A program made the translations under genes and the position numbers. This document shows positions 29,656-40,560 of a stretch of 64,000 nucleotides of DNA, piece by piece; position 1 is the first letter of the stretch, and every line of letters begins with the position of its first letter. The notes below the pieces were generated by a model. That model was not told the origin of the DNA. It was given only the letters and a program-made list of their open reading frames with translations, and did not search any database. Origin of the DNA: Desulfovibrio inopinatus DSM 10711 (GTDB lineage Bacteria; Desulfobacterota; Desulfovibrionia; Desulfovibrionales; Desulfovibrionaceae); assembly GCF_000429305.1 (NCBI RefSeq), contig NZ_KE386881.1:32994-96993 (forward strand), given 5' to 3'.

Positions 29656-32600
29656 TTACGCTTTGCCTTCCGCTTTCTTCGGAGACAGTTTGGTCTGTAA
29701 TTGGTCAAGGTAGGTGTACATGACCGGCGTCAGGAAGAGCGTTACGACCTGCGAAATAACGAGCCCCCCGGCCACGCACAACCCGAGAGGTTGTCTTGAC
29801 GTTCCACCGGCTCCAAATCCAATGGCAATGGGCATAATACCGGCAATAGCAGCAACCGTCGTCATCATAATCGGACGAAAACGGACGACACATCCTTGGA
29901 AAACCGCTTCAAAAGGAGTCTTCCCTTGGTGTTCGGTCTCAATGGCAAAGTCGATAACCATAATGGCGTTTTTCTTGACGATACCAATCAACATGATGAT
30001 ACCGACAAACCCATACAGGTCCAACTCACGACCAAAGAAGAGCAACGTCACCAGGCCACCAAATGCCGCTGATGGCAAACCCGACAAAATGGTAATCGGA
30101 TGAATGAACGATTCGTAGAGCATCCCGAGAATGATATAAATGACAACAACGGCCAAAAATAACAGGAACGGGACACTATTCATGGATTCCGAGAATGCCG
30201 TCGCCTGCCCTTCAAAAAGATACGTAATATCGGCAGGTAACTCATTGGCCGCTTTTCCTTTCAAAGCTGCCATCGCCTGACTCAACGAATACCCTGGAGC
30301 TGTGTTGAACGACAGCGTGACAGACGTCAACTGTCCGGTATGGTTTACCACCAGCGGTCCGAGAGCTTCTGTGATCTTCACCAAGTTCGATAACGGAACA
30401 AGAACACCGTCGCTTGACGTCACATATAACTTATCCAGCAACCCGGGATCAGTCTGAAACTCGGGAGCCACTTCAATGACAACCTTGTATGTATCCGTTG
30501 TACCATACAAGTTGGTCAACTGCCGAGACGAGTACGCAGTCTTGAGAGCTGTTTCAATGGCATCGGCCGTTATCCCCAAAGAGTTGGCTCGGTCACGATT
30601 GATGTCGAGCTTAAGACGCAAACCATTGCCTTGCATGTCCGAAGCAACGTCTGCCAGTTCAGGCATCTTCGACATACTTTCTTTGAATTGGTTGGCCATC
30701 GAATACAATTCATCAATATCCTGACCCTGCAATGTAAACTGATACTGACTCTTTGTTGTTTTCCCACCAATCTGAATGGCTGGTGGGTTATACATAAACA
30801 CAAAGACACCCGGTATCGAATTCACTTTCGGGTAGAGGCTGGCGATGATTTGATCGGCCGTAAAATGTTGCGGACGTTTGCTTTGCGGTTTGGTGATGGG
30901 GAAGAAGGCCATCTGGTTCATGGACGAGTTGGGGCCAGCGACACCGACAACCCCGACCGAACATACCATATTGGGGTCTTGTCCGATGATCGTGCCAATC
31001 TTCTTCATACGCTCGCGCATGATGTCATACGATGCGCTTTGCTCGGACTGAGCGAAGCCATAGAAAAAGCCGGCGTCGGTCGGCGGAATGAAGCCCGCAG
31101 GCACAACCGTAAACAACCATAACGTGACACCCAACAGGACAAAGGAAAAGATCAGCGTGATAAAGCGCCAACGCAATGCAAAATGAAGCGCCTTCTCATA
31201 GCCCTTTTCCAGCATTCCAAAAATGGGGTCGCTTTCCGCTATTTTACGTTTTGAGCTGAGAAGCCGACTGCACAACATCGGCGTAAAACTCAGTGTCACA
31301 AACCCGGAGACAAAGATAGCCGATGTAATCGTCACCGCCATCTCGTTGAGAATACGACCAAGAATACCGGCCATAAACATGATGGGGACAAAAACAACAG
31401 CAAGCGACAACGTCATGGAGAGAATGGTAAAACCGATCTGACGAGCCCCTTCGAGCGAGGCTTGCATGGGGGTTTTGCCCATCTCCATATGACGAAACAC
31501 GTTTTCAATCATGACGATGGCGTCGTCCACAACAAACCCAACGGCCAGAATAAGCGCCATGGCAGACAAGTTGTCCAAGGAGAAACCAAGGACATCCATG
31601 GCGGCAAACGTCCCAATGATAGACGCAGGTAATGCCATTGCTGCGATAAATGTCGCCGTGACGTTGCGTAAAAACATAAAGACGACAAGAACAACAAGTC
31701 CGACCGAAAGAAGCAATGTAAAGACAACATCATTGATGGACTCGGAAATAGATTCCGACCCAGAATAAATTGTATCGAGGGTGATACTTTGCGGAAGTGT
31801 ACTTTTTATTTCAGGCAATAAATCAAGTACGGATTGCACCACCGCCACAGTATTACTGCCAGTTTGACGTTTGATGGCGATGATGATGGAGTGTTTATCA
31901 TTATAGAAGCAGGTGATTCGATTATTTAGCGTTGAATCAATGGTGTTCCCAATGTCACGAATACGGATGGGCTGTTTCTCACGATAGGCCACAATCTGTT
32001 TATTGTAGGCAGCGGCGTCGTGCAACTGTCCATCAGCCTTAATCGTATAAAGCTTATTCGGCCCATAAAGTGAGCCTGTGGGCAACATGACGGTTTCATT
32101 CTCAATCGCATCAGCAACTGTATCAATACCAAGTCCACGAGCGGCAAGCTGATCGGGACTCAATTGGATGCGTGGAGAATACGTTTGGTCACCGTAAATA
32201 TCGACCTCGGCCACGCCTGAAATCATGGAAATACGTTGAGAAACATATGTTTTGGCATACCCCGTCACTTTGAATAACGGGAGTGAATCGCTCGATATTC
32301 GCAAGAACAACACGGGAGAATCCGCGGGGTTAACTTTCGTGTATGTTGGTGGATTCGGCATACCCGAAGGAAGATCCCCCTGTGCGGCATTGATCTTCGT
32401 CATGACATCAGTGCCAGCGGCATCGACGTCGCGATCAAGATCAAATTGCAGAGTAATGGATGTCGAACCGAGCGAGTTGGTTGAACTCATGGAATTGAGT
32501 CCGGATATTGAGGAGAATTGTCGCTCCAACGGGGTGGCGATCGATGACGCCATAGTTTCTGGATCGGCGCCAGGAAGTGACGCGTTCACGACAATTGTGG

Positions 32601-32721
32601 GAAATTCGATGTTCGGCATCTCGCTGACAGGCAAATTGAAATACGAATTGATGCCGAAAAAAATCAGGCCGAACATCACCAGGCAGGTGGCAACCGGCCG
32701 TTTGATAAACAAATCGGTCAT
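29656..32721 (-). CDS. RND-family multidrug efflux pump (HAE1 type)
   Basis: The 1021-residue inner-membrane, proton-driven pump has the AcrB-like build: N-terminal helix (FIKRPVATCLVMFGLIFFG), two large periplasmic loops and twelve helices in two repeated halves. The proton-relay Asp pair is seen in GFVVDDAIVMIENV, and the second half repeats LIGIVKKNAIMVIDFA. It captures amphiphilic compounds from the periplasm and outer leaflet; the substrate is unknown. It lies 21 nt after the adaptor gene in one operon. No outer-membrane channel gene is present in the window, so a TolC-like protein elsewhere must complete the tripartite pump. AAGGGGG lies 10 nt before the ATG. Confidence 0.95.
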   Translation of the reverse strand: MTDLFIKRPVATCLVMFGLIFFGINSYFNLPVSEMPNIEFPTIVVNASLPGADPETMASSIATPLERQFSSISGLNSMSSTNSLGSTSITLQFDLDRDVDAAGTDVMTKINAAQGDLPSGMPNPPTYTKVNPADSPVLFLRISSDSLPLFKVTGYAKTYVSQRISMISGVAEVDIYGDQTYSPRIQLSPDQLAARGLGIDTVADAIENETVMLPTGSLYGPNKLYTIKADGQLHDAAAYNKQIVAYREKQPIRIRDIGNTIDSTLNNRITCFYNDKHSIIIAIKRQTGSNTVAVVQSVLDLLPEIKSTLPQSITLDTIYSGSESISESINDVVFTLLLSVGLVVLVVFMFLRNVTATFIAAMALPASIIGTFAAMDVLGFSLDNLSAMALILAVGFVVDDAIVMIENVFRHMEMGKTPMQASLEGARQIGFTILSMTLSLAVVFVPIMFMAGILGRILNEMAVTITSAIFVSGFVTLSFTPMLCSRLLSSKRKIAESDPIFGMLEKGYEKALHFALRWRFITLIFSFVLLGVTLWLFTVVPAGFIPPTDAGFFYGFAQSEQSASYDIMRERMKKIGTIIGQDPNMVCSVGVVGVAGPNSSMNQMAFFPITKPQSKRPQHFTADQIIASLYPKVNSIPGVFVFMYNPPAIQIGGKTTKSQYQFTLQGQDIDELYSMANQFKESMSKMPELADVASDMQGNGLRLKLDINRDRANSLGITADAIETALKTAYSSRQLTNLYGTTDTYKVVIEVAPEFQTDPGLLDKLYVTSSDGVLVPLSNLVKITEALGPLVVNHTGQLTSVTLSFNTAPGYSLSQAMAALKGKAANELPADITYLFEGQATAFSESMNSVPFLLFLAVVVIYIILGMLYESFIHPITILSGLPSAAFGGLVTLLFFGRELDLYGFVGIIMLIGIVKKNAIMVIDFAIETEHQGKTPFEAVFQGCVVRFRPIMMTTVAAIAGIMPIAIGFGAGGTSRQPLGLCVAGGLVISQVVTLFLTPVMYTYLDQLQTKLSPKKAEGKA

Positions 32722-32742
32722 GGGAAACGGCCCCCTTGCCTG

Positions 32743-34032
32743 TTATGGCGTTTGTTTGGTCTGAGACGATGGGGCCGAGGTCGGGCTCGTCGATGACGAA
32801 CCGGAGCTCTCGGATGCAGCTGTCGACGTAGACGCCGCTGCACCATTCGCTTTTGGTGTCTTTTGCGCCGCCTCACCGCCTTGTTTCTCGTTGTCAGAGA
32901 GAATCTTCACGGTAACCCCCGGGCGCAACTTCAGTTGACCATCTGTCACAACCACATCACCGGCTTTCAACCCACTTTTGATGACATACTGCCGCCCCAT
33001 TTCCCGTTCGATTTCTACCTGGCGGAGTTCCACAGTCTTGTCAGATTTTACGACAAAGGACGATCGTCCCTGTTGACTTTCCATAACGGCCACATTCGGA
33101 ACAACGACTGCGTTTTTTTCGATACGCAATGTGAGTGCCGCTTCAACAAATTGCCCTGGCCACAATTTCAGGTCGTCGTTCAGGAATTCGGCCTGGAGGC
33201 TAATCATACCGGTCGTTTCATCAACGGTATTATTGACAACCGTCAGCTTGCCTTTATGAGGATCGCCACCACCTTGCGGTGTGACTGCAACGGTCAGGCT
33301 AGCGTTCTTTGCATACTTTTGAATCTCAGCAAGATCGACTTCCGGCAATGAAAAAAGCACATTGATAGGCTGTACTTGATTCACCGTAACAAGCTCGGTG
33401 GAGTTTGACATGACAAGATTGCCCTGTTTGACACTCAGCAAGCCAGCGACCCCGGAAACCGGAGAACTAATGAAGCAATACCCTAAATTGATATTCGCTG
33501 TTTTTAGGGTCGCTTGATCGTACTGAACTTGTTCCAAAGCTGCCTCATAAGCTGTACGATACTGTTCGTATTCATCCTCACTTACGGCATTGCGTGCAAC
33601 AAGATCTTTATACCGCAAAAAATCGCGTTCAGATTGCTTTGCTTTCGCTGTATCAAGCTGTAACTGCGCCTGCGTTTCGGCAACTTTGGCTTGATACATT
33701 TCCGGGTCAATAGTGAACAGCTTTTGTCCCTGTTGCACCATATCACCTTCATTAAAATGAATTTCCTTCAAAATTCCCGTCACCTGAGCCTGAATACGCA
33801 CTGTATTCTTTGCTTGCACATGCCCAATACCATTGAGATTATCAGGGGCATCCATGCTTTTCACTGTTATCGTTTTCACAGGAACAGGCGGAGGAGGACC
33901 GGAGGCTTCTTGTTTTTTTTCATTGCAGCCGCTAAACGAAACCAATACCAAGAGACAGAACGCCAAAACCATTGGTTTTCGCCAACCGTCAGACAATAAC
34001 CCATTGACTTTGCGGTCAAATTGATAATGCAT
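32743..34032 (-). CDS. RND efflux periplasmic adaptor lipoprotein
   Basis: The 429-residue membrane fusion protein has a lipobox ending at Cys36 (VSFSGC). It shows the usual order: lipoyl/hairpin region (VQAQVTGILKEIHFNEGDMVQQGQKLFTID, a coiled coil near 110-170, then SPVSGVAG), beta-barrel and membrane-proximal domains. A Ser/Thr/Ala-rich tail of about 50 residues (SESSGSSSTSP) is probably unstructured. It links the pump just downstream to an outer-membrane channel. GGGAG lies 4 nt before the ATG. No regulator lies beside the operon; the divergent gene is a hybrid kinase about 200 bp away. Confidence 0.93.
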   Translation of the reverse strand: MHYQFDRKVNGLLSDGWRKPMVLAFCLLVLVSFSGCNEKKQEASGPPPPVPVKTITVKSMDAPDNLNGIGHVQAKNTVRIQAQVTGILKEIHFNEGDMVQQGQKLFTIDPEMYQAKVAETQAQLQLDTAKAKQSERDFLRYKDLVARNAVSEDEYEQYRTAYEAALEQVQYDQATLKTANINLGYCFISSPVSGVAGLLSVKQGNLVMSNSTELVTVNQVQPINVLFSLPEVDLAEIQKYAKNASLTVAVTPQGGGDPHKGKLTVVNNTVDETTGMISLQAEFLNDDLKLWPGQFVEAALTLRIEKNAVVVPNVAVMESQQGRSSFVVKSDKTVELRQVEIEREMGRQYVIKSGLKAGDVVVTDGQLKLRPGVTVKILSDNEKQGGEAAQKTPKANGAAASTSTAASESSGSSSTSPTSAPSSQTKQTP

Positions 34033-34231
34033 AGACTCCCTCGATATGGCGTTGACAAAACGTTTTTCTCCCCAATATGTACCAGCTTCTCTAGCGCTTT
34101 GACGTAATCAGGGCAAGGCTTAGTCCTGTTTTTTGACAAAAAGTGTTTTCATTGACAAAGATTGCGAAGATGAGTTGTACAAAGAGGCTGGCACACAGTC
34201 CACGAACGGTTTCGTCGCGCAAGGATCGCCT

Positions 34232-35869
34232 ATGTCGAGTTTTTGTTTCTCTTTTTTTCTCCTTACAGAAGACATGCGACCGCAAAAAATGCTGTCACAA
34301 GCCTTCAACCTGGCGGGCCATAGCCTCACGATATTCCAAGATCTTGATCGCATGCTCGCACAGTTGTGCGTATCTTCCGATACAATACCGCAGGGAATTC
34401 TTCTCGACAAAAACATGAAAGATTTACCGAATGTGGCGGCAAGTATCCATAGCACGAATTTCGGCCTGCCCCTTGCTCTTTTCGGCGAGGAAGTATCCAC
34501 CGAAGATCTTTTCCTCGCAATGCATATTCAGGCTGTTGATTTCGTTACACTGAGCACTTTGGACAAAACGAGTGTAGAAAACGTTATCGAACGTCTTTGT
34601 GCAGCATTCGATCGCACCGCAGCGCTCCACGCACGCATTCGCGACTTGGAAACGAAAACAGCCCACCTTGAACAAGCGCACCTCATCCTTGATGCTCGAA
34701 CTCTCAAAGCCGAACAAGATGCCGAAGAAGCTGAAAGCACGAAAGCGCTCATTTTGGCTAATATGAGCCATGAATTGAGAACACCTCTCAACAGCATTCT
34801 CGGTTTTAGTGATCTCCTGCTTGAATCCAATGACCACCCACAATGTCAAGAATACCTTGAATACATCAAGTCTTCGGGACAACATCTTCTTGAGTCAATA
34901 AACGATCTGCTCGATTTGTCAGATATTGGCTCGGGACGACTCGTCATCAGAAGTCAGGCGTTTGACCTTCCCCCGGTTCTCCAGGCACTTGGTTCATTTC
35001 TCAATCAACGCGCTGCAGCGAAAGGCATCGTCACTCTGCTTGATATCGCCGAGAATATCCCGGCGACCGTCGTTGGAGATTGCGAACGAATCAAACAGGT
35101 TCTGCTTGAATTTTTTTCCAATGCTGTCCGGTTCACGGATTCAGGGACGATAGAACTACGCGTCCATTGTGCTCCGCAATCCTTCAAACAGGACAAGGTC
35201 CACATTCATTTTGAAGTTCGCGACACAGGTATCGGCATCGCCGCAGACAAGCTGCACGATGTTTTTTCCTGTTTCACTATTGCGGAAGACCATTTACGCA
35301 AAGGACGCTGTGGGGCCGGCCTCGGGCTCGCCGTATGTCATGATCTGATTGAACAAATGGGGGGAACGGTAGATATACAAAGCGAACCAGGAGCTGGTAC
35401 GGCCATATCCTTTGCACTCCCTTTTACAATCCCTGCGAGAATGTTGCGTACGTCCCAACCGCTGTCACTGCTGGTGGCCGAAGACAATCCGCTCAACCTT
35501 GAATTTTTGAGCTGCCTTTTACGTGACCTGGGGCATGAAGTGTATCCAGTACGAGACGGCATCGAACTGCTCGCCGCACTGAAAAAACGGCCTTTCGACA
35601 TGATTATGCTCGATATCCAACTTCCTCGTCTGGATGGACTGACAGCAGCCCAACGCATCCGCAACAATACAAGCGGAGCATTCGACCCCAATATCCCCAT
35701 TATTGCCGTCACAGCGTATAATATGCCAGGAGACAAGCAGCGCTTTCTTGATGCCGGAATGAACGGGTATATAAAGAAACCCCTTGATCGGTATTCCATC
35801 AAGCTCGCACTCGCTGAAGTCTTGGGGGAGCAGATCAACACCCAAACACCACACATTTCAACTGCATGA
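34232..35869 (+). CDS. Soluble hybrid histidine kinase with pseudo-receiver N-terminus and C-terminal receiver
   Basis: The 545-residue protein has an N-terminal domain (about 1-135) with receiver-like alternation (LLTEDMRPQKML..., ILLDKNMKDLP, LPLALFG) in which the acidic pocket and output residues are not convincingly kept, so it looks like a degenerate receiver. A coiled coil (LETKTAHLEQAHLILDA) leads to HisKA with NMSHELRTPLNSILGFS, HATPase with FFSNAVRFT, DTGIGI and GAGLGLAVC, and a full C-terminal receiver (VAEDNPLN, MIMLDIQLPRLDG, ITAVTA-like IAVTAYN, KKPLD). It has no membrane segment. AAGGA is 6 nt before ATG 34232; the longer TTG frame is not favoured. It is divergent from the RND operon. 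Confidence 0.9.
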   Translation: MSSFCFSFFLLTEDMRPQKMLSQAFNLAGHSLTIFQDLDRMLAQLCVSSDTIPQGILLDKNMKDLPNVAASIHSTNFGLPLALFGEEVSTEDLFLAMHIQAVDFVTLSTLDKTSVENVIERLCAAFDRTAALHARIRDLETKTAHLEQAHLILDARTLKAEQDAEEAESTKALILANMSHELRTPLNSILGFSDLLLESNDHPQCQEYLEYIKSSGQHLLESINDLLDLSDIGSGRLVIRSQAFDLPPVLQALGSFLNQRAAAKGIVTLLDIAENIPATVVGDCERIKQVLLEFFSNAVRFTDSGTIELRVHCAPQSFKQDKVHIHFEVRDTGIGIAADKLHDVFSCFTIAEDHLRKGRCGAGLGLAVCHDLIEQMGGTVDIQSEPGAGTAISFALPFTIPARMLRTSQPLSLLVAEDNPLNLEFLSCLLRDLGHEVYPVRDGIELLAALKKRPFDMIMLDIQLPRLDGLTAAQRIRNNTSGAFDPNIPIIAVTAYNMPGDKQRFLDAGMNGYIKKPLDRYSIKLALAEVLGEQINTQTPHISTA

Positions 35870-35929
35870 TCTCAAGACAGTATGTAAATTATGAAGAAGG
35901 CCGAGAAGCCCCCAACCATTCGGTAGGAA

Positions 35930-36820
35930 TCAGAAAGGAGTCAGATCGTCTTCGGAGACAGCCATATCGCCTTCCCAGTCAGGAAGCACAGATACTGTGA
36001 CTTCAGGAAGAGTGATTCGCCAAGCATGAAGATGTAATGGCCCTCCACCACCTCCATATTTCATATCACCAAGGAGTGGATGGCCTCGTGATGCAAGTTG
36101 TACCCGGATTTGGTGTGTACGGCCCGTCAGCAGACGAACCAGAACAAGGCTAAAATTTTTTCCTGGTCGAAGGGGCATGAGTTCAGCCTCTGCCCGTTTG
36201 CCCGCACCAACGACAACGCGTTCTCGACCAACCGGACCAGCCTTGCCAAGCGCATCGACCAAGTGCGCAGGAGCGTCGACCCGCCCTTTAGCCACAGCAA
36301 GATAATCCTTACCGATCCCTCCGAAACGAAACATCTCCTGTAATCGTCGGAGGCCTTCATAGCTTGTCCCCGCCAACAATACTCCCGAGGTATCGCGATC
36401 AAGCCGGTGCGCCGGTGTTGGCTGAAAGGGGGCTTCGGGAAACATCACCGCCAGCCGGGCCGCAACACAATCCGTCCAGCCCGTTCCCGGTTGCACGGGT
36501 AAACCGGCAGGTTTGTTAATGGCCAAAACACCATTGGATTGATAGAGAATGGGCAGAAAAAGACGCTCGTCGCACGCTTGTGTTTCGTCGTTGGGTTTCT
36601 CTGGCTCATCCAAACGAACAGGAGGAATCCGCACCGTTTGTCCGACACGAAGTCGATCAAACGGTTTTGCCCGACGGCCATCTACACGCACCTGCCCTGT
36701 ACGTACAAGACGCATGAGAAGCGATTTCGGCACATCTTTTCCCAATCGTCTGGACAAATACTGAAACAATTTCTGTCCAGCTTCCTCAGGAGTTACAACA
36801 CAGTGCGAAACACTCGGCAT
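35930..36820 (-). CDS. RluA-family 23S rRNA pseudouridine synthase
   Basis: The 296-residue enzyme converts specific uridines in RNA, probably 23S rRNA, to pseudouridine. It has an N-terminal S4 RNA-binding domain (KSLLMRLVRTGQVRVDGRRAKPFDRLRVGQ, about 32-62) and the catalytic domain with HRLDRDTSGVLL, whose second Asp is catalytic, then GKDYLAVAKG, RLLTGRTHQIRVQL and HPLLGDMKYGG. The S4 plus RluA layout fits RluC or RluD; which one cannot be decided. The start has GAAGAGA about 10 nt upstream. It lies 58 bp downstream of a hybrid kinase gene on the same strand, without an obvious functional tie. Confidence 0.93.
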   Translation of the reverse strand: MPSVSHCVVTPEEAGQKLFQYLSRRLGKDVPKSLLMRLVRTGQVRVDGRRAKPFDRLRVGQTVRIPPVRLDEPEKPNDETQACDERLFLPILYQSNGVLAINKPAGLPVQPGTGWTDCVAARLAVMFPEAPFQPTPAHRLDRDTSGVLLAGTSYEGLRRLQEMFRFGGIGKDYLAVAKGRVDAPAHLVDALGKAGPVGRERVVVGAGKRAEAELMPLRPGKNFSLVLVRLLTGRTHQIRVQLASRGHPLLGDMKYGGGGGPLHLHAWRITLPEVTVSVLPDWEGDMAVSEDDLTPF

Positions 36821-36878
36821 GACAACAATCTCTTCAACACATAGAATATATTAAAACAATAACAATGTGTTGTAATTA

Positions 36879-39398
36879 TTAGAGGTTAAGACGACCCAAA
36901 GCCATAGTAAGATCATTCCGTGTTACGGGCTTGGCTACATACCCATTCATGCCGGCTTCGAAAAATCGTTCCCGATCTCCTTTTATAGCATGGGCCGTCA
37001 TCGCAACAATTGGAATCGTCCGAACTCGAACCATATCTGGATGTTCACGAATTTGCCGAGTTGTTTCAATCCCGTCCATCCCCGGCATTTGCACGTCCAT
37101 AAAAACGGCATCAAAGGTGTCGCTTTTTAATATCTCCAAGGCATCATTGCCGCTTCCGACGGACTTGACCTGATGTCCGGATTTCTCCAGCAGACGCGTG
37201 GCAACAAGCCGGTTAATTTTGTTGTCATCCACTACTAAAAGTCGCAATGGCCGTATTCCTTCATCTTTTGTGTGTTCAATCGTTGTCGGTTCATGAACTT
37301 TTTCTTGGGGAATATGAAGACGAACCTTAAAAGAAAACGTAGAGCCCTTCCCCGGTTCACTTTGTACGAAAATATCACCGCCCATAAGACGAGCAATATG
37401 GCGAGAAATACTCAGGCCCAAGCCCGAACCGCCAAAATTCCGATTGTATGCACCTTCAGCCTGAGTGAACGAAATAAAGATGCGTTCCAGATCCTCTGGT
37501 TGAATACCGATGCCTGTATCCTGCACATGAAAAACGAGATCAATCTCATTTTTTGATGCCGTATTTGGAGGTGTTCGATTTTCTATCTCAACAGAGATTT
37601 CTCCTTGAGAAGTAAATTTTACAGCATTTCCAATTAAATTAATAAGCACTTGGCGTATGCGAACCGGGTCTCCCCAAAGGGTCTCAGGAATAGATGAATC
37701 AACCTTCCAGACAAGATCAATTTTTTTCTGTGCAGCCAGCACTCCGAGACTGTTCATAATCATCTGAATGACATCATGCAATTTGAAATCAATCGCATGA
37801 AGCTCAAATTTCTGGGATTCAATCTTGGAAAAATCGAGAATATCGTTAATGAGATCAAGAAGTGAAACGGCCGAAGCCCGTAAATTCTTCAAATGAGCTG
37901 CTTGCTCATCATTCAGGCTCGTCATATCGAGAATATCTGTCAACCCCAATATGCCATTTAACGGCGTGCGTATTTCATGGCTCATATTGGCCAGAAATTC
38001 GCTTTTGGCCCGATTCGCTGCTTCAGCCGCATTTTTCGCCAACCGTAAAGTCGCTTCGTTTTTTTGCAGTTCATCAATCTCTTCACGTAACTGCGTGTTT
38101 ACGAGGTGCAAAGCCTTCGTCCGCTCAAGAACCTGACTTTCAAGTTTGTCGGAATAATGTGCCAATGCATTTTGGGCAGCAACATGGTCCGTCATATCTT
38201 GCATCATAAGAAGGCCAGAGATAATATTATCGTTTTGTCCTGTAATAGGCAGTGCCCACACTTTGTATGTCTGCTTTCCACACGAAATGTTTATCACACT
38301 ATCTTTCCCGACAAAGACATCTTGCATTGCAGAGGCCAATTCACTGATCTTATCAAATGAAAAAATATCGAAAACGGAATGGCCAACTACACTGCCACAA
38401 CGTAAACCAAGCTCATCAAGTTTTCGGCCATGAATAACAGAAAATTTCAAGTCGGTGTCAAAGAGCATCACCACGCCATTAGGAAAGTTCTCTGCCAGAG
38501 TGCGGTACTGTGATTCACTTTCTCGAAGACGCTCTTCTGCTCGCTTCTCCTGACTCATATCCTTGAAGATGGTAACGATTTCGTCCGAAGGTAAACGAAA
38601 AACCTCATTCTCCGTCCACCGTGTAATACGTTCATCTTGATACAAAGATATTGGGTGGCGTTGTGATTTTCCCGTTCGCCAAACCTGACGAAACACGTCA
38701 ATCAATCCGAACCGTTCAACAGAGGGAAAGAGTTCTCGAACACGCTTTCCCATGACTTCCTGATGTGAAATGTTGCCGAAACGCTCACCGGCAGGATTAA
38801 TATACTTGAAAATAAAGTCATCACCATCATCGACAGCTTCGTAAATAGCCAGGGCATCATGTATAGACTCAAATATCTGCCGAAATCGTGATTCACTCTC
38901 CTTAAGAAGACGTCTATGTTCAGTCAGTTCGGTAATGTCGAAAATCGACATCATCATACCGTCAAACGTCCTTTGTGCATTAAACAACGGCGTCGCATCA
39001 ACGGATACAGATATGCGTCGACCATCGGCACGTACAGCAGCATGAAGGTATCCAAAGACGGGAGAACCTGTCGTTTTGACGAGGGAAAACGGCAAATCGT
39101 CTTCGAGAATGGGATTTCCATCGGTATCGGTTATCTGCCAATCCAGCCCAGCATATGAAGAGTTTTCAATTTCACTGCGTTGAATTCCCAAAAGTAACTC
39201 TGCGCGTTCATTGGCAAAGACAATCAATCCATGACAATCGATAAGAATCAACGCAATAGGACACACCTGCATCAATCTTTCGAAACAACCTTGCTTTGTC
39301 CATGGCTCGACACGCTGACGCAGACGGTCGTTTTCACGGCGAAGAAATGCGATTTCGGCAAGCAGCCCTTCTCGTTCGTGTGTTTCGATGTCGGCCAT
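36879..39398 (-). CDS. Soluble multi-PAS hybrid histidine kinase
   Basis: The 839-residue cytoplasmic protein starts with a short coiled coil, followed by three PAS-type sensor domains (about 38-160, 168-285, 295-410), a coiled coil, HisKA with [17 protein letters not shown], HATPase ([25 protein letters not shown]) and a C-terminal receiver ([35 protein letters not shown]). All catalytic residues are visible. PAS ligands are unknown. GGAG lies 6 nt before the ATG. Transcribed in the same direction as the AttH-like gene upstream (21 bp away), so the two may share a transcript. Confidence 0.93.
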   Translation of the reverse strand: MADIETHEREGLLAEIAFLRRENDRLRQRVEPWTKQGCFERLMQVCPIALILIDCHGLIVFANERAELLLGIQRSEIENSSYAGLDWQITDTDGNPILEDDLPFSLVKTTGSPVFGYLHAAVRADGRRISVSVDATPLFNAQRTFDGMMMSIFDITELTEHRRLLKESESRFRQIFESIHDALAIYEAVDDGDDFIFKYINPAGERFGNISHQEVMGKRVRELFPSVERFGLIDVFRQVWRTGKSQRHPISLYQDERITRWTENEVFRLPSDEIVTIFKDMSQEKRAEERLRESESQYRTLAENFPNGVVMLFDTDLKFSVIHGRKLDELGLRCGSVVGHSVFDIFSFDKISELASAMQDVFVGKDSVINISCGKQTYKVWALPITGQNDNIISGLLMMQDMTDHVAAQNALAHYSDKLESQVLERTKALHLVNTQLREEIDELQKNEATLRLAKNAAEAANRAKSEFLANMSHEIRTPLNGILGLTDILDMTSLNDEQAAHLKNLRASAVSLLDLINDILDFSKIESQKFELHAIDFKLHDVIQMIMNSLGVLAAQKKIDLVWKVDSSIPETLWGDPVRIRQVLINLIGNAVKFTSQGEISVEIENRTPPNTASKNEIDLVFHVQDTGIGIQPEDLERIFISFTQAEGAYNRNFGGSGLGLSISRHIARLMGGDIFVQSEPGKGSTFSFKVRLHIPQEKVHEPTTIEHTKDEGIRPLRLLVVDDNKINRLVATRLLEKSGHQVKSVGSGNDALEILKSDTFDAVFMDVQMPGMDGIETTRQIREHPDMVRVRTIPIVAMTAHAIKGDRERFFEAGMNGYVAKPVTRNDLTMALGRLNL

Positions 39399-39419
39399 GA
39401 TTACTCCACATTCTTGGTA

Positions 39420-40520
39420 CTACATACGCCCGTCAAGGCCTCCGGCATACCCTGTCATCTCAACATATCCTACGCCTTGAATCAATGCGCCTTTTGCCGT
39501 TCCTACGACATCCACTGCCCCTTCGTAATAGATCACGCCCGTTCTTTCAGCGGTCACCATTTCCTGATTTGCAAGAATCGGCGAGATCTCCACACTCAAT
39601 TGTAAAGGCTGCAACGTAAAAAACCATTGAGATGGATAGATGGTTCCGGTTTCCGGACTTGTCCATGTTTCAGCGATATCCAAAGACATGGCTTCACGTG
39701 GAATGAGACGTATTTCTCCCGTTGCCGCCACCCATGTGGCGCTGACAAACGGAAGCGTTGAGACGTCATCAGGACGCATGACAAAGAGCATAATTTCGTC
39801 GCCCGTACTGAGCTGCAGACTAAACCAATCCCAGCCTGCAATACCTTTATCAAGGATTTTGGATGAATATTCATGATCCATCCAGGCCGTTCCGGATACT
39901 GATATGATTTTTCCATCACGCATCACATGACCGGACGCCATGAGTCGCGTGTACGAAGAATAACAACTCGCGCTATCTCGCGCCGGTCCCTTTTGTGAGT
40001 ATCCTTTATCTCCATGAAGAATAATCGGCTTTTTGGCTGCAAGATCAAGCGTAAAAGCGATGCCTCCTGTCTCAGCATGCACAACAAGTCCAGATATAGT
40101 AAATCGAATGCGATTGCGTTTCATGGAGATGACAACATCATCCCCTTCACGCGTGCTCCCTGCCAATCCCGGTCCGGCACGGACCATATCTTCGGCATGG
40201 TCATGACGGTTATGTTCGACATCGGTGACAGCCGCATGAACAATATAGAGTTGAGGAGTGCGCCATGCCGAGACTGAAGCAATGTCGTCCGAAACCGGAT
40301 GAAGCCGACGGCGAAAAATGGTGAGCTGTACACCATACCGATTCCCTGATGGATCATGGAGGTTGGCCGTAACATACCACCATTCCGTTCGATGAAGGTC
40401 ATGACTTTGATGATCATCAGGAAAAACCAAATGACACGGGCCGTCAATCACGGGATAGGAGCCAGCCCAAAGTGGAGTGCAGATAAGGCACCACAGAACG
40501 GCTATGAAATATCGCATCAT
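39420..40520 (-). CDS. Secreted lipocalin-like AttH/CrtC-family protein
   Basis: The 366-residue protein has a signal peptide (cleavage near LWA-GS) and the COG5621-type fold of two lipocalin-like barrels: HRTEWWYVTANL, YGVQLTIFRRRL, PQLYIVHAAVTDV, GTAWMDHEYSS and GWDWFSLQLSTGDEIMLFVMR. Relatives include AttH and carotenoid 1,2-hydratase CrtC; most are called predicted secreted hydrolases and usually sit beside LolCDE-like ABC transporters, which are absent here. A role in handling hydrophobic molecules outside the cytoplasm is plausible. No clear ribosome site is seen before the two tandem ATGs, so the start is approximate. Confidence 0.82.
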   Translation of the reverse strand: MMRYFIAVLWCLICTPLWAGSYPVIDGPCHLVFPDDHQSHDLHRTEWWYVTANLHDPSGNRYGVQLTIFRRRLHPVSDDIASVSAWRTPQLYIVHAAVTDVEHNRHDHAEDMVRAGPGLAGSTREGDDVVISMKRNRIRFTISGLVVHAETGGIAFTLDLAAKKPIILHGDKGYSQKGPARDSASCYSSYTRLMASGHVMRDGKIISVSGTAWMDHEYSSKILDKGIAGWDWFSLQLSTGDEIMLFVMRPDDVSTLPFVSATWVAATGEIRLIPREAMSLDIAETWTSPETGTIYPSQWFFTLQPLQLSVEISPILANQEMVTAERTGVIYYEGAVDVVGTAKGALIQGVGYVEMTGYAGGLDGRM

Positions 40521-40560
40521 GGTGCAATTTATATCATGTCTTAAAAAAATGGAAAAGTTT

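Noticed and set aside
29322..29723. 133-codon frame across the 23-bp inverted repeat
   Set aside because: It runs through the palindrome and the RND terminator and into the pump's 3' end antisense; no protein signature.
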